From: JAFAVZ01 sp036009105
GTDB lineage: Bacteria > Acidobacteriota > Thermoanaerobaculia > Gp7-AA8
DNA: 16,002 bases
Assembly: GCA_036009105.1 (NCBI GenBank)
Contig: DASYMJ010000363.1
Location: 1-16,002, forward strand
Direction of reading: 5' to 3'
The number at the start of each line of letters is the position of its first letter. Position 1 is the stretch's first letter. Below the pieces are notes generated by a model, which saw only the letters and a list, made by a program, of their open reading frames with translations, was not told the DNA's origin and made no database searches. Of the stretch, positions 7,081 to 13,552 are shown in pieces. The translations under genes and the position numbers were made by a program.

Positions 7081-9663
7081 CTACTCGTCCAGCCGCGACT
7101 TCAGCTCGTTCAGACGATTCAGCGCCTCGATGGGCGAGAGCGTGTTCACGTCCATCGAGCGCAGCGCGTCCAGCACGTCCTGCTCGCGGGAGTCGAAGAG
7201 TGCCAGCTGGCGGGTGGAGCGGGGGGCGTGGGGGCGGGTCTCCTCCACCATGGCCCGCTCCTTCCGCTCCAGCGTGTCGAGGATCTCGCGGGCGCGGTCG
7301 GTGATGGAGCGGGGGATGCCGGCCAGCTTCGCCACCTGGATGCCGTAGCTCTTGTCGGCCGCCCCCGGCACGACCTTGCGCAGGAAGATGATCTGGTCGT
7401 TCCATTCCTTCACCGCCACGTTCGAGTTCGCAACGCGCGGCCGGGTGCGGGCCAGATCGGTCACCTCGTGGTAGTGCGTGGCGAAGAGGGTGATGCCGCC
7501 GCGGGCCGGGTTGTCGTGCAAGTACTCGATGATGGCCCAGGCGAGGGAGAGGCCGTCGAACGTCGCGGTGCCGCGGCCCACTTCATCGAGGATGATGAGC
7601 GAGCGGTCGGTGGCGTTGTTGAGGATGTTCGCCGTCTCGTGCATCTCCACCATGAACGTCGACTCGCCCCGGGCCAGCTGGTCGGAGGCGCCCACGCGGG
7701 TGAAGATGCGGTCGAAGATCCCCAGCCGGGCCTTCGACGCCGGCACGAACGAGCCGACCTGGTTCAGCAGCACGATCAACGCTACCTGGCGTAGATAAGT
7801 TGACTTTCCGCCCATGTTCGGGCCGGTGATCACCTGGATGCCGTTGCGGTCGCGCTGGATGTCCGTGGCGTTGGGGATGAAGCGCTCCGCGGCGAGCTGC
7901 TCGATCACCGGATGGCGGCCGTCCTCGATGCAGAGCTCCGCGTCGCCGGAGATGGTGGCCCGCACGTAGCGGTGGCGGACGGCAATTGTGGCCAGCGAGG
8001 AGAGCGCGTCCACCTCCCCCACCGCCCGCGCCGTGGCCAGCACCGCGCCGCCGCGCTGGGCGACCGCCTCCAGCAGCGCGTCGTACAGGCGCAGCTCGAT
8101 GGCGATGGCTTTCTCCTCCGCGCCGACGATCTTCTCCTCCAGCTCCTTGAGGTCGGGCGTGATGAAGCGCTCCGCGTTGACCAGGGTCTGCTTGCGGATG
8201 TAGTCCGCCGGCACCTTGGCCAGATTCGATTTCGAGACCTCGATGTAGTAGCCGAAGACGGAGTTGAAGCGGATCTTCAATGACCCGATGCCGGTGCGCT
8301 CTTTCTCCCGCGCCTCGATCTCCATCAGGATCGACTTCGAGTCGCGGGCGATGGCGCGGAGCGCGTCGAGCTCGGCGTCGATGCCGGTGCGGATGGTGCC
8401 CCCCTCGCGCAGGTTCATCGGCGGGTTCGGGTCGACCGTCTCGGTGATGCGCGCCACCACGTCCGCCACCGGATCGAGCGCGCTTCGCAGGCGCTGAACC
8501 AGCGGGCCTTGCAGCGGCCCCATCGCCTCGCGCAGCTCGTCGACGGCGAGCAGCGAGTCGCTGAGGGTGAGGCACTCGCGCGGGGAGGCGCTGCGCAGGG
8601 TGATGCGGGAGACGAGGCGCTCCAGGTCGGCGATCTTCTGGAGGCGCTGCCCCATCGGCTCGAGGATGGCCCGGGAGCGGGTCAGCTCGTCGACGGCGTC
8701 GTGGCGCTCGAAGATCGAATCGCGCACTTTGAGAGGGCGGGTCAGCCAGCGGCGCAGCATGCGGGTGCCCATCGCGGAGCGGGTGGCGTTAACCACGCTC
8801 CAGAGCGAGGCGCGCGGCCGGCCGGCGTCGCGCGAGTCGAGCACCTCCAGGTTGGCCAGCGTGGCGGCGTCGAGCTGGAGGAAATCGGCCTCGTTGTCCA
8901 CGCGCAGCGCCTGCACGTGATCGAGCGATTTCTTGTGGCTGGCGCTCGCGTAGCGGAGCGCGGCGCCGGCGGCGGCGATGCGCGGATCGTCCTCTTCCAG
9001 GCCGAAGCCGCGCAGCGACTGGGTGCCGAAGTGGCGGCTGAGGTACTCGTGCGAGCCGTGCGCTTCGAAGAGGGACGGCTCGACGGCGGTCAGGGTCAGG
9101 CCGAGGGCGTCGAGGCCGGTGGCGCCGTCGCGGGGGAAGATGACTTCCCGGGGGGCGAAGCGGGCTACGTCATCCTGGAGGCGCGACTCGGTCAGGGTGG
9201 CGTAGGTGGTGACGAAGAAGTCGCCGGTGGAGACGTCGAGGTAGGCCGCGCCGATGAGCTCCGCCGCGGCGACGACGGAGAGCAGGTAGCAGGTGTCGCG
9301 CTCGACGATGGAGCTTTCCGTCGCCGTGCCGGGGGTGACGATGCGCACGATCTCGCGCCGCACCAGGCCCTTCGCGGCGGAGGCCTCCTCCACCTGGTCG
9401 CAGATGGCCACCCGCAGGCCGTGGCGGATCAGTTTCGCGATGTAGCCGTCGGCGGAGTGATACGGGACGCCGCACATCGGCGCCTCGTGCTCCTGCCCCC
9501 GGCCGCGGGCGGTGAGGACCAGGTCGAGCAGCGGCGCGGCGCGCTCGGCGTCCTCGTAGAACATCTCGTAAAAGTCGCCGAGGCGGTAGAAGAGGATGGC
9601 GTCGGGGACCTGGCGCTTGATCTCGAAGTACTGCTCGAGCATCGGCGTGAGTTTGGGAGGCAT
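7081..9663 (-). CDS. mutS: DNA mismatch repair protein MutS
   Basis: It recognises base mismatches and small loops and starts methyl- or nick-directed repair with MutL. The start is ATG at 9663 (MPPKLTPMLEQY), matching the usual MutS opening; the open frame upstream only translates repeat sequence. Length is 860 residues, normal for the family. Visible elements: mismatch-reading GDFYEMF with Phe31-x-Glu33; connector domain to about 250; core lever and clamp domains with GYYIEVSKSN at 471-480; Walker A GPNMGGKST at 614-622; STFMVEM at 668-674; Walker B LIILDEVGRGT with Asp693-Glu694; the ATH switch at 728-730; and the C-terminal dimer region. QLALF at 819-823 looks like a beta-clamp-binding motif, and the end (LSPIEALNRLNELKSRL) matches the oligomerisation helix of E. 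coli MutS. No ribosome-binding site is seen: the heptamer repeat directly abuts the ATG. Confidence 0.97.
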   Translation of the reverse strand: MPPKLTPMLEQYFEIKRQVPDAILFYRLGDFYEMFYEDAERAAPLLDLVLTARGRGQEHEAPMCGVPYHSADGYIAKLIRHGLRVAICDQVEEASAAKGLVRREIVRIVTPGTATESSIVERDTCYLLSVVAAAELIGAAYLDVSTGDFFVTTYATLTESRLQDDVARFAPREVIFPRDGATGLDALGLTLTAVEPSLFEAHGSHEYLSRHFGTQSLRGFGLEEDDPRIAAAGAALRYASASHKKSLDHVQALRVDNEADFLQLDAATLANLEVLDSRDAGRPRASLWSVVNATRSAMGTRMLRRWLTRPLKVRDSIFERHDAVDELTRSRAILEPMGQRLQKIADLERLVSRITLRSASPRECLTLSDSLLAVDELREAMGPLQGPLVQRLRSALDPVADVVARITETVDPNPPMNLREGGTIRTGIDAELDALRAIARDSKSILMEIEAREKERTGIGSLKIRFNSVFGYYIEVSKSNLAKVPADYIRKQTLVNAERFITPDLKELEEKIVGAEEKAIAIELRLYDALLEAVAQRGGAVLATARAVGEVDALSSLATIAVRHRYVRATISGDAELCIEDGRHPVIEQLAAERFIPNATDIQRDRNGIQVITGPNMGGKSTYLRQVALIVLLNQVGSFVPASKARLGIFDRIFTRVGASDQLARGESTFMVEMHETANILNNATDRSLIILDEVGRGTATFDGLSLAWAIIEYLHDNPARGGITLFATHYHEVTDLARTRPRVANSNVAVKEWNDQIIFLRKVVPGAADKSYGIQVAKLAGIPRSITDRAREILDTLERKERAMVEETRPHAPRSTRQLALFDSREQDVLDALRSMDVNTLSPIEALNRLNELKSRLDE

Positions 9664-9756
9664 AATTGAAAATTGAAAATTGAAAATTGAAAAAAGTCTG
9701 CGCGTGGCAGGCATCATCGCGTAGCGGAGCCCATTTTCAATTTTCAATTTTCAATT
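9664..9756. repeat. Inverted tandem-heptamer repeat (AATTGAA), locus 3
   Basis: The left arm (9664-9694) has four copies of AATTGAA followed by an A-run. The right arm (9734-9756) has three copies of TTTTCAA plus TT and is the exact reverse complement of 23 left-arm bases. The loop is about 40 bases. The left arm touches the mutS start codon. The right arm contains the stop codon of the upstream minus-strand gene (9751-9753). The same unit recurs at 10327-10410. Confidence 0.88.
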
Positions 9757-10092
9757 CGCCGAAGGCGGCCGAACGCGCAGCAGCCGCCCGTCGAGAGCGC
9801 CCAGCTCCACCACCACCCCCCGCCCGGTGTGAGGCACGGCGTCGCAGAGAACGACCCAGCGCTTCTCCGCCGCCCCCTCCCCTGCCCCCGCGTAGGCGAC
9901 GTGCACCGCTTCGTAGCCGCGGTAGCGGTTGCCGAGGTGCCGGAGGGCGAGGCGGCCGGCGTCGTTGCTCTGGATGCGGTCGGAACGCCGCGAGGGGTCG
10001 GGGGCGTGGCGCAGCGCGACGAAGAGCGCGGCGCAAATTACGGTCCACCCGGTGTAGACGAACAGCCAGCGGCGGAGCACGGCTGATATCAT
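9751..10092 (-). CDS. Small membrane-anchored protein of unknown function
   Basis: I do not recognise this 113-residue protein. From ATG 10092 it opens with a short basic segment (MISAVLRRW), then a single hydrophobic helix at about 10-28 (LFVYTGWTVICAALFVAL), then about 85 soluble residues rich in Arg, Gly and Val. That suggests an inner-membrane anchor with a small domain. The last segment alternates polar and hydrophobic residues (RWVVLCDAVPHTGRGVVVELGALDGRLLRV), consistent with beta strands. Its stop codon lies inside the right arm of the AATTGAA repeat, so the last residue may derive from the repeat. Its ATG is separated by only nine bases from the divergent acp ATG. It could be co-transcribed with mutS, about 90 bases downstream. 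Support is moderate: position, start, membrane helix and compact packing all agree, but there is no family match. Confidence 0.5.
   Translation of the reverse strand: MISAVLRRWLFVYTGWTVICAALFVALRHAPDPSRRSDRIQSNDAGRLALRHLGNRYRGYEAVHVAYAGAGEGAAEKRWVVLCDAVPHTGRGVVVELGALDGRLLRVRPPSAN
10084..10092 (+). promoter_or_regulatory. Putative extended -10 element of acp
   Basis: TGA-TATCAT is a good extended -10 match, ending nine bases before the acp ATG. It overlaps the start codon of the divergent minus-strand gene (10090-10092), so the two genes cannot be fully independent in this region. No -35 is visible. Confidence 0.4.
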
Positions 10093-10101
10093 ACGCGTCC
10101 C

Positions 10102-10347
10102 ATGGAACGCGCCGAGATCGAGCGGAAGCTGATCGAGATCGTCCGCAACGAGAAGCAGATCCCGGACGATGCGCTCACCCCCGAGACCGTCCTGGCCGAG
10201 GCCGGCATCGACTCCCTCGACGCCCTCACCATCCTCTTCGCCATCGAAGAACAGTTCGGCATCAGCATCGCGGACGAGAAGGCGCGTTCGATGAAAACGT
10301 TTGGGGACATGATTGACGCGGTAGCGGAATTGAAAATTGAAAATTGA
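10102..10347 (+). CDS. Acyl carrier protein
   Basis: An 81-residue acidic helical protein that carries acyl chains on a 4'-phosphopantetheine arm. The attachment site is Ser38 in GIDSLDAL. The flanking helices follow the ACP pattern: EIERKLIEIVRNE, then TPETVLAEAGIDSLDALTILFAIEEQFGI, with the ISIADEKARSMKTFGDMIDAV segment containing the recognition helix and helix IV. The last five residues (LKIEN) and the TGA stop are encoded by the left arm of an AATTGAA repeat, so the ancestral C-terminus was probably AVAE or similar. Immediately downstream is a ketoacyl synthase that it probably serves. The sequence differs enough from the housekeeping AcpP motif (GADSLDTVE) that this may be a specialised ACP rather than the main fatty-acid carrier; that is inference. 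An extended -10 candidate lies nine bases before the ATG and no Shine-Dalgarno is seen. Confidence 0.9.
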   Translation: MERAEIERKLIEIVRNEKQIPDDALTPETVLAEAGIDSLDALTILFAIEEQFGISIADEKARSMKTFGDMIDAVAELKIEN

Positions 10348-10410
10348 AAAAAAAACCGTGAGCGAGCCCGAGCCCCAATTTTCAATTTTCAATTCTCACT
10401 TTTCAATTTC
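10327..10410. repeat. Inverted tandem-heptamer repeat (AATTGAA), locus 4, between acp and ketoacyl synthase
   Basis: The left arm has three AATTGAA units (10328-10348). The right arm has five heptamers (10376-10410): CAATTTT twice, then CAATTCT, CACTTTT and CAATTTC. Twenty bases pair perfectly (10327-10346 with 10376-10395) around a 29-base loop holding an A-run and a GC-rich segment. The ACP stop codon is in the left arm. The ketoacyl synthase start must lie in the left arm or loop, so its N-terminus is translated through the right arm. Confidence 0.88.
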
Positions 10411-11653
10411 TCCCGCCCGTCGTGTAGCCATCACTGGCATTGGCTTGATCACGCCCTTCGGCCGCGGCAAGCAGGCCGCCCTCGAAGCGCTGCGCGGCGC
10501 CCGCTCCGGCATCAGGCTCATCGAATCGATCGATGCCTCCGCGCTCAACTGCCGCATCGCGGGCGAGGTGCCGCGCGAGGCGCACGCGGGGCTGCATGAG
10601 AAGGCGGATCGCTTCACCCGCTTCGCGCTGATCGCCGCGGACGAGGCGGCGGAGGAAGCGGGCTACGCGACCGGCGGATTCGATCCGGAGCGCGTGGGGG
10701 CGTTGATCGGTACGGGGTTGGGGGGCTGCGAGACGCTCGACGCCGGCTATAAGCGCATTTACAAGGATGCGCAGAGCCGGCTGCCGCCGACGATGATCGC
10801 CTGGTCGATGTACAACGCCGCGACCAGCGCCGTGGCGACGAGACATCAGGCGAAGGGCCTCGCCTACGGCGTCGTCTCCGCCTGCGCCTCCAGCGCGCAC
10901 GCCCTGGGGCTGGCCGTGCAGGCCATCCGGGCCGGCAGCGCGGACGCCGTCTTCGCCGGCGGCGCCGACGCCCCCCTCTCCTACGGCATCATCCGGGCCT
11001 GGGAGTCGATGCGCGTGCTCGCCGTGGACAACGAGCACCCCGCGGCGGCCTGCCGGCCGTTCAGCGCGGACCGCAAGGGCCTGGTGCTCGCCGAGGGGGC
11101 CGCGGTGCTGTTCCTGGAGTCGTTCGAACATGCCATCAAGCGCGGCGCGAAGATCCTGGGCGAGATCGCCGGCTTCGGCGCCACGAGCGATGCCGGCCAC
11201 GTCACCGACCCCTCGGCCGACGGCGCCGCGCGGGCCATGCGCATGGCCATCCGCGACGCCGGCCTGGAGGGGAAAGACATCGGCTACATCAATGCTCACG
11301 GCACGGCCACGCGGGCGAACGACGTCACCGAGACGGCGGCCATCAAGCAGGCTTTGGGCGACGAGGCTTACCGCATCCCGGTCAGCTCCACCAAGTCGAT
11401 GCACGGCCACGCCATGGGAGCCAGCGGCGCGATCGAAGTGGCGGCCTCGCTGGTCGCCCTCAACGCGGGCATCATCCCTCCCACCATCAACCTGACCGCG
11501 CCCGATCCGGAGTGCGACCTGGACTACGTCGCCAATGAGGCACGGGAAGCGCAGGTGGGAGCGTTCCTCTCCAACTCCTTCGGATTCGGAGGGATGAATG
11601 GCGTGCTCGCTGTCCGGTCCGCCATGGCAACCGATTTGCTTCATCGCTTATGA
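10358..11653 (+). CDS. Beta-ketoacyl-ACP synthase (FabF/KAS II-like)
   Basis: It is predicted to condense an acyl group on its active cysteine with malonyl-ACP during chain extension. Numbering from GTG 10358: the N-terminal strand RRVAITGIGLITPFG begins at about 21; catalytic Cys176 sits in VVSACASSAHALG; His314 in NAHGTATRAND; and His351 in STKSMHGHAMGA. Spacing between the three agrees with E. coli FabF (Cys163, His303, His340). The Cys-His-His triad marks a decarboxylating elongation synthase, not a KAS III or a chain-length factor, which lacks the Cys. The end (SNSFGFGGMNGVLAV) is typical. The only in-frame starts before the conserved core are TTG 10337 and GTG 10358, both within the repeat; the next, TTG 10445, would remove the first strand. 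GTG 10358 is chosen because it lies after the acp stop, but TTG 10337 cannot be excluded. The pairing with a dedicated ACP suggests a specialised acyl product. Confidence 0.88.
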   Translation: MSEPEPQFSIFNSHFSISPARRVAITGIGLITPFGRGKQAALEALRGARSGIRLIESIDASALNCRIAGEVPREAHAGLHEKADRFTRFALIAADEAAEEAGYATGGFDPERVGALIGTGLGGCETLDAGYKRIYKDAQSRLPPTMIAWSMYNAATSAVATRHQAKGLAYGVVSACASSAHALGLAVQAIRAGSADAVFAGGADAPLSYGIIRAWESMRVLAVDNEHPAAACRPFSADRKGLVLAEGAAVLFLESFEHAIKRGAKILGEIAGFGATSDAGHVTDPSADGAARAMRMAIRDAGLEGKDIGYINAHGTATRANDVTETAAIKQALGDEAYRIPVSSTKSMHGHAMGASGAIEVAASLVALNAGIIPPTINLTAPDPECDLDYVANEAREAQVGAFLSNSFGFGGMNGVLAVRSAMATDLLHRL

Positions 11654-11675
11654 TTTCCGGCCACTGGAGGCGCGA

Positions 11676-12038
11676 GTGATCGTCGAGAAGAAACATCTGG
11701 AGAACTTCACGATTCTGTATGTCGAGGGCCTCATCAAGCTCGGCGAGAGCGCCGAATTCTTCTCTTCCGCGCTGGAGAACGTGCTCAAGAACGAGAGCAC
11801 GAGCGTGATCATCGACTTCACCAAGATCGACTACATCGACTCGACCGGCATCGGCGAGCTGGTCGGCTACCTCGGCAAGTTCACCACCCAGGGCCGCAAG
11901 CTCATCCTGGTCAACCCGTCGGAGCGGATCCAGAAGCTGCTCAAGCTGGCCAAGCTCGACGCCGTCTTCAAGATCTACAACTCCGAGGATGAGGCCATCA
12001 CGGCGGAGAGCGGCAGCAGCAGTGCCGCGCGTGCGTGA
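11676..12038 (+). CDS. STAS-domain anti-sigma factor antagonist (RsbV/SpoIIAA-like)
   Basis: A 120-residue single STAS domain. In partner-switching systems such proteins bind an anti-sigma kinase when unphosphorylated and release when phosphorylated. The conserved loop IDFTKIDYIDSTGIGELVG is at 46-64, with Ser56 as the expected phosphorylation site. GRKLILVNPSERIQKLLKLAKLDAVFKIYNSEDEA at 73-107 matches the C-terminal half of the domain. GTG 11676 is chosen because GGAGG (11666-11670) sits five bases upstream, one of only two clear Shine-Dalgarno sites in the window, and because the protein then starts at the first strand. It lies 22 bases after the ketoacyl synthase stop, and its own stop overlaps the next start (GTGA at 12035). 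No kinase, phosphatase or sigma factor is in the window, so the partner is unknown. The last 12 residues are Ser/Ala-rich and probably disordered. Confidence 0.9.
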   Translation: MIVEKKHLENFTILYVEGLIKLGESAEFFSSALENVLKNESTSVIIDFTKIDYIDSTGIGELVGYLGKFTTQGRKLILVNPSERIQKLLKLAKLDAVFKIYNSEDEAITAESGSSSAARA

Positions 12039-13075
12039 AGCCGCTCGCCAACGTCTACCGCGGCGGGCAGCTCGAATCGTTTCACAGCGGCTCGATCGCC
12101 GTGGTCGACGCGCGCGGCCGTTTGCTGGCCTGCGCCGGCGACCCCTCCTTCCAGACCTGCCTCCGCTCCGCGGCCAAGCCGTTCCAGGGCATTCCCCTGC
12201 TCGAATACGGCGGCGTGCAGGAGTTCGACCTGACGCCGGAAGAGATCGCGCTCACCTGCGCCTCGCACGGCGGCGAGCCGATCCACGTCTCCACCGCCGC
12301 CGCGCTGCTGCGCAAAGGGGAGCTCGACGAGAGCGACCTCCTCTGCGGCGCCCATCTGCCCTATGACGAGAAGGCGGCGGCCGAGCTGCGCGCCTCCGGC
12401 GAGCCGCCCTCGGCGCTGCACAACAACTGCTCCGGCAAGCACGCCGGGATGCTCCTCGCCACCCGGGTGATGGACGCCCCGTCGGCGGGCTACATCGAGC
12501 CGGATCATCCGCTGCAGGAAGTGATGCGCTCCACCCTGGCCGACTTTGCCGGCCTGGAGCCGGAGGAGATCCCCATCGCCGTGGACGGCTGCGGCGTGCC
12601 GGCTTTTTTCATGTCGCTCTACCGCGCCGCGTACGCCTACGCGCGCCTGATGGCGCCGGACGAGCGATACGCGGAGAGCGCCAGCCGCGTCGTAGAAGCG
12701 ATGACCACCCATCCGCAGTACGTCGCCGGGACGTGGAGCATGACCACGCCGCTGATGCAGGCCTTCGGGGGCGAGCTGCTGGCCAAGGAAGGGGCGGAGG
12801 GCTTCTACGCCATGGCCATCGCGCCGGGCCTTCTCGGCGAGTTGACCGACCGGCTGCGGCTCGCCGATGATGCACCGATCGGGATCGCCCTCAAGATCGC
12901 CGACGGCTCGATGACCCGCGGACGCAACCCGGTCGTGCTCCGCACCCTCGAGCTGCTCGGCCTCGACGTCGGCACTCCCCCCGCCCTGCAACGCTATCGT
13001 GAATGGCCCCTGCGCAACGTGGCGGGAAACCTGGTCGGCGAAGTACGCGCCGAATTCGAGCTCGAGTATTTGTAA
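12035..13075 (+). CDS. L-asparaginase, class 3 (Rhizobium etli-type, Asparaginase_II family)
   Basis: It is predicted to hydrolyse L-asparagine to aspartate and ammonia in the cytoplasm; no signal peptide is present. The sequence shows LRSAAKPFQ with Ser45 and Lys48, CASHGGEP with Ser77, HNNCSGKH with Cys132 and Lys135, and DGCGVP with Cys186. These line up at a constant offset of three with the catalytic Ser48, Lys51 and Ser80 and the zinc-binding Cys135, Lys138 and Cys189 reported for the R. etli inducible asparaginase. All active-site and metal residues are therefore intact. This class is unrelated to the EcAII-type and Ntn-type asparaginases. Length is 346 residues, normal for the family. 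The GTG start overlaps the STAS stop by four bases (GTGA), so translation is probably coupled. The frame ends at TAA 13073-13075, whose last two bases belong to a heptamer repeat. Confidence 0.9.
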   Translation: MKPLANVYRGGQLESFHSGSIAVVDARGRLLACAGDPSFQTCLRSAAKPFQGIPLLEYGGVQEFDLTPEEIALTCASHGGEPIHVSTAAALLRKGELDESDLLCGAHLPYDEKAAAELRASGEPPSALHNNCSGKHAGMLLATRVMDAPSAGYIEPDHPLQEVMRSTLADFAGLEPEEIPIAVDGCGVPAFFMSLYRAAYAYARLMAPDERYAESASRVVEAMTTHPQYVAGTWSMTTPLMQAFGGELLAKEGAEGFYAMAIAPGLLGELTDRLRLADDAPIGIALKIADGSMTRGRNPVVLRTLELLGLDVGTPPALQRYREWPLRNVAGNLVGEVRAEFELEYL

Positions 13076-13132
13076 CGATGAACCATGAAGGATGAACGAT
13101 GAACAAAGCCGGGGGGGCGGGGTTCATCGTTC
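13074..13132. repeat. Inverted tandem-heptamer repeat (GAACGAT type), locus 5
   Basis: Four 7-base units (AACGATG, AACCATG, AAGGATG, AACGATG) run from 13074 to 13101, followed by AAC. The right arm is short: GTTCATCGTTC (13122-13132) pairs perfectly with 13094-13104 across a 17-base G-rich loop. A 22-base stretch (13087-13108) is identical to locus 2 (5752-5773), so these are two members of one dispersed family. The asparaginase stop overlaps the left edge, and the right arm ends 11 bases before the next ATG. Here the flanking genes point the same way, unlike locus 2. Confidence 0.82.
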
Positions 13133-13143
13133 TTGAGGTGACT

Positions 13144-13551
13144 ATGAGACGACTGTTTCCCCTGGCCTTACTCGTGTTCGTGGGTTGTCAGACCATCGGC
13201 ATCTCCCGCGGCGAAGGCGGCTACGCCGCGATCGCGCCGACGGTGGCGAACGAGATGATCATCGATACGAACCAGGTGGTCGTGCTGGACATCCGCTCGG
13301 CGGACCTCTACCGCGGGCCGGAGGGGCACATCGCCGGCGCGATCAGCGCGCCCTTCGACACCATCGAGCGGCAGCTCCCCGAGCTGCTCCCCTATCAGGG
13401 CAACACGGTCCTGGTGTACGGCGAGAACGACACGGACGGCCCGCTCGCGGCAAAGCTGCTCAGCGTGGCCGGGTTCCGCAACGTGGTGACCATCGACGGC
13501 GGCATCAAGGCGTGGATTGAAAAGGGATACCGCACGGTTAATGCGCAGTGA
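13144..13551 (+). CDS. Rhodanese-fold lipoprotein without the catalytic cysteine
   Basis: The start is ATG 13144, preceded by GAGG with a five-base spacer; the longer frame begins inside the repeat and would bury the signal. The 135-residue product opens with MRRLFPLALLVFVGC, a lipoprotein-type signal with Cys15 as the expected lipidated residue (Phe at -3 is less usual than Leu). A single rhodanese domain follows: VVVLDIRSADLYRGPEGHIAGAISAPF at 45-71, and VTIDGGIKAWIEKGY at 115-129. At the active-site loop, normally V-Y-C-x-x-G-x-R, the sequence is VYGENDTDG at 91-99: Gly93 replaces the catalytic Cys and the loop Arg is missing. It therefore should not transfer sulfur, and may bind a partner or ligand instead. 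One base separates its stop from the next gene, a DsbA-like thiol protein also exported, so the two probably act in the same compartment. Confidence 0.82.
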   Translation: MRRLFPLALLVFVGCQTIGISRGEGGYAAIAPTVANEMIIDTNQVVVLDIRSADLYRGPEGHIAGAISAPFDTIERQLPELLPYQGNTVLVYGENDTDGPLAAKLLSVAGFRNVVTIDGGIKAWIEKGYRTVNAQ

Positions 13552-13552
13552 C

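Noticed and set aside
6469..7794. A 441-codon open frame on plus spanning parts of nagZ and mutS
   Set aside because: It is antisense to both genes and crosses their intergenic gap with no motif of its own.
8509..9669. A 386-codon open frame on plus, antisense to mutS
   Set aside because: mutS is certain here, and the frame gives Gly/Ala/Glu/Val-rich sequence with no domain; it is a GC-skew shadow.
9664..9747. Extended N-terminus of MutS starting at 9747
   Set aside because: The extra 28 residues are mostly translated repeat and loop, and the family N-terminus matches the ATG at 9663.
9664..10410. Insertion sequence or composite element bounded by the two AATTGAA loci
   Set aside because: The enclosed genes are a small membrane protein and acp, no transposase is present, and each locus is itself a complete inverted repeat rather than one end of an element.
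13099..13143. Earlier start for the rhodanese-like gene
   Set aside because: It begins in the heptamer repeat, hides the lipoprotein signal, and the ATG at 13144 has a GAGG at good spacing.
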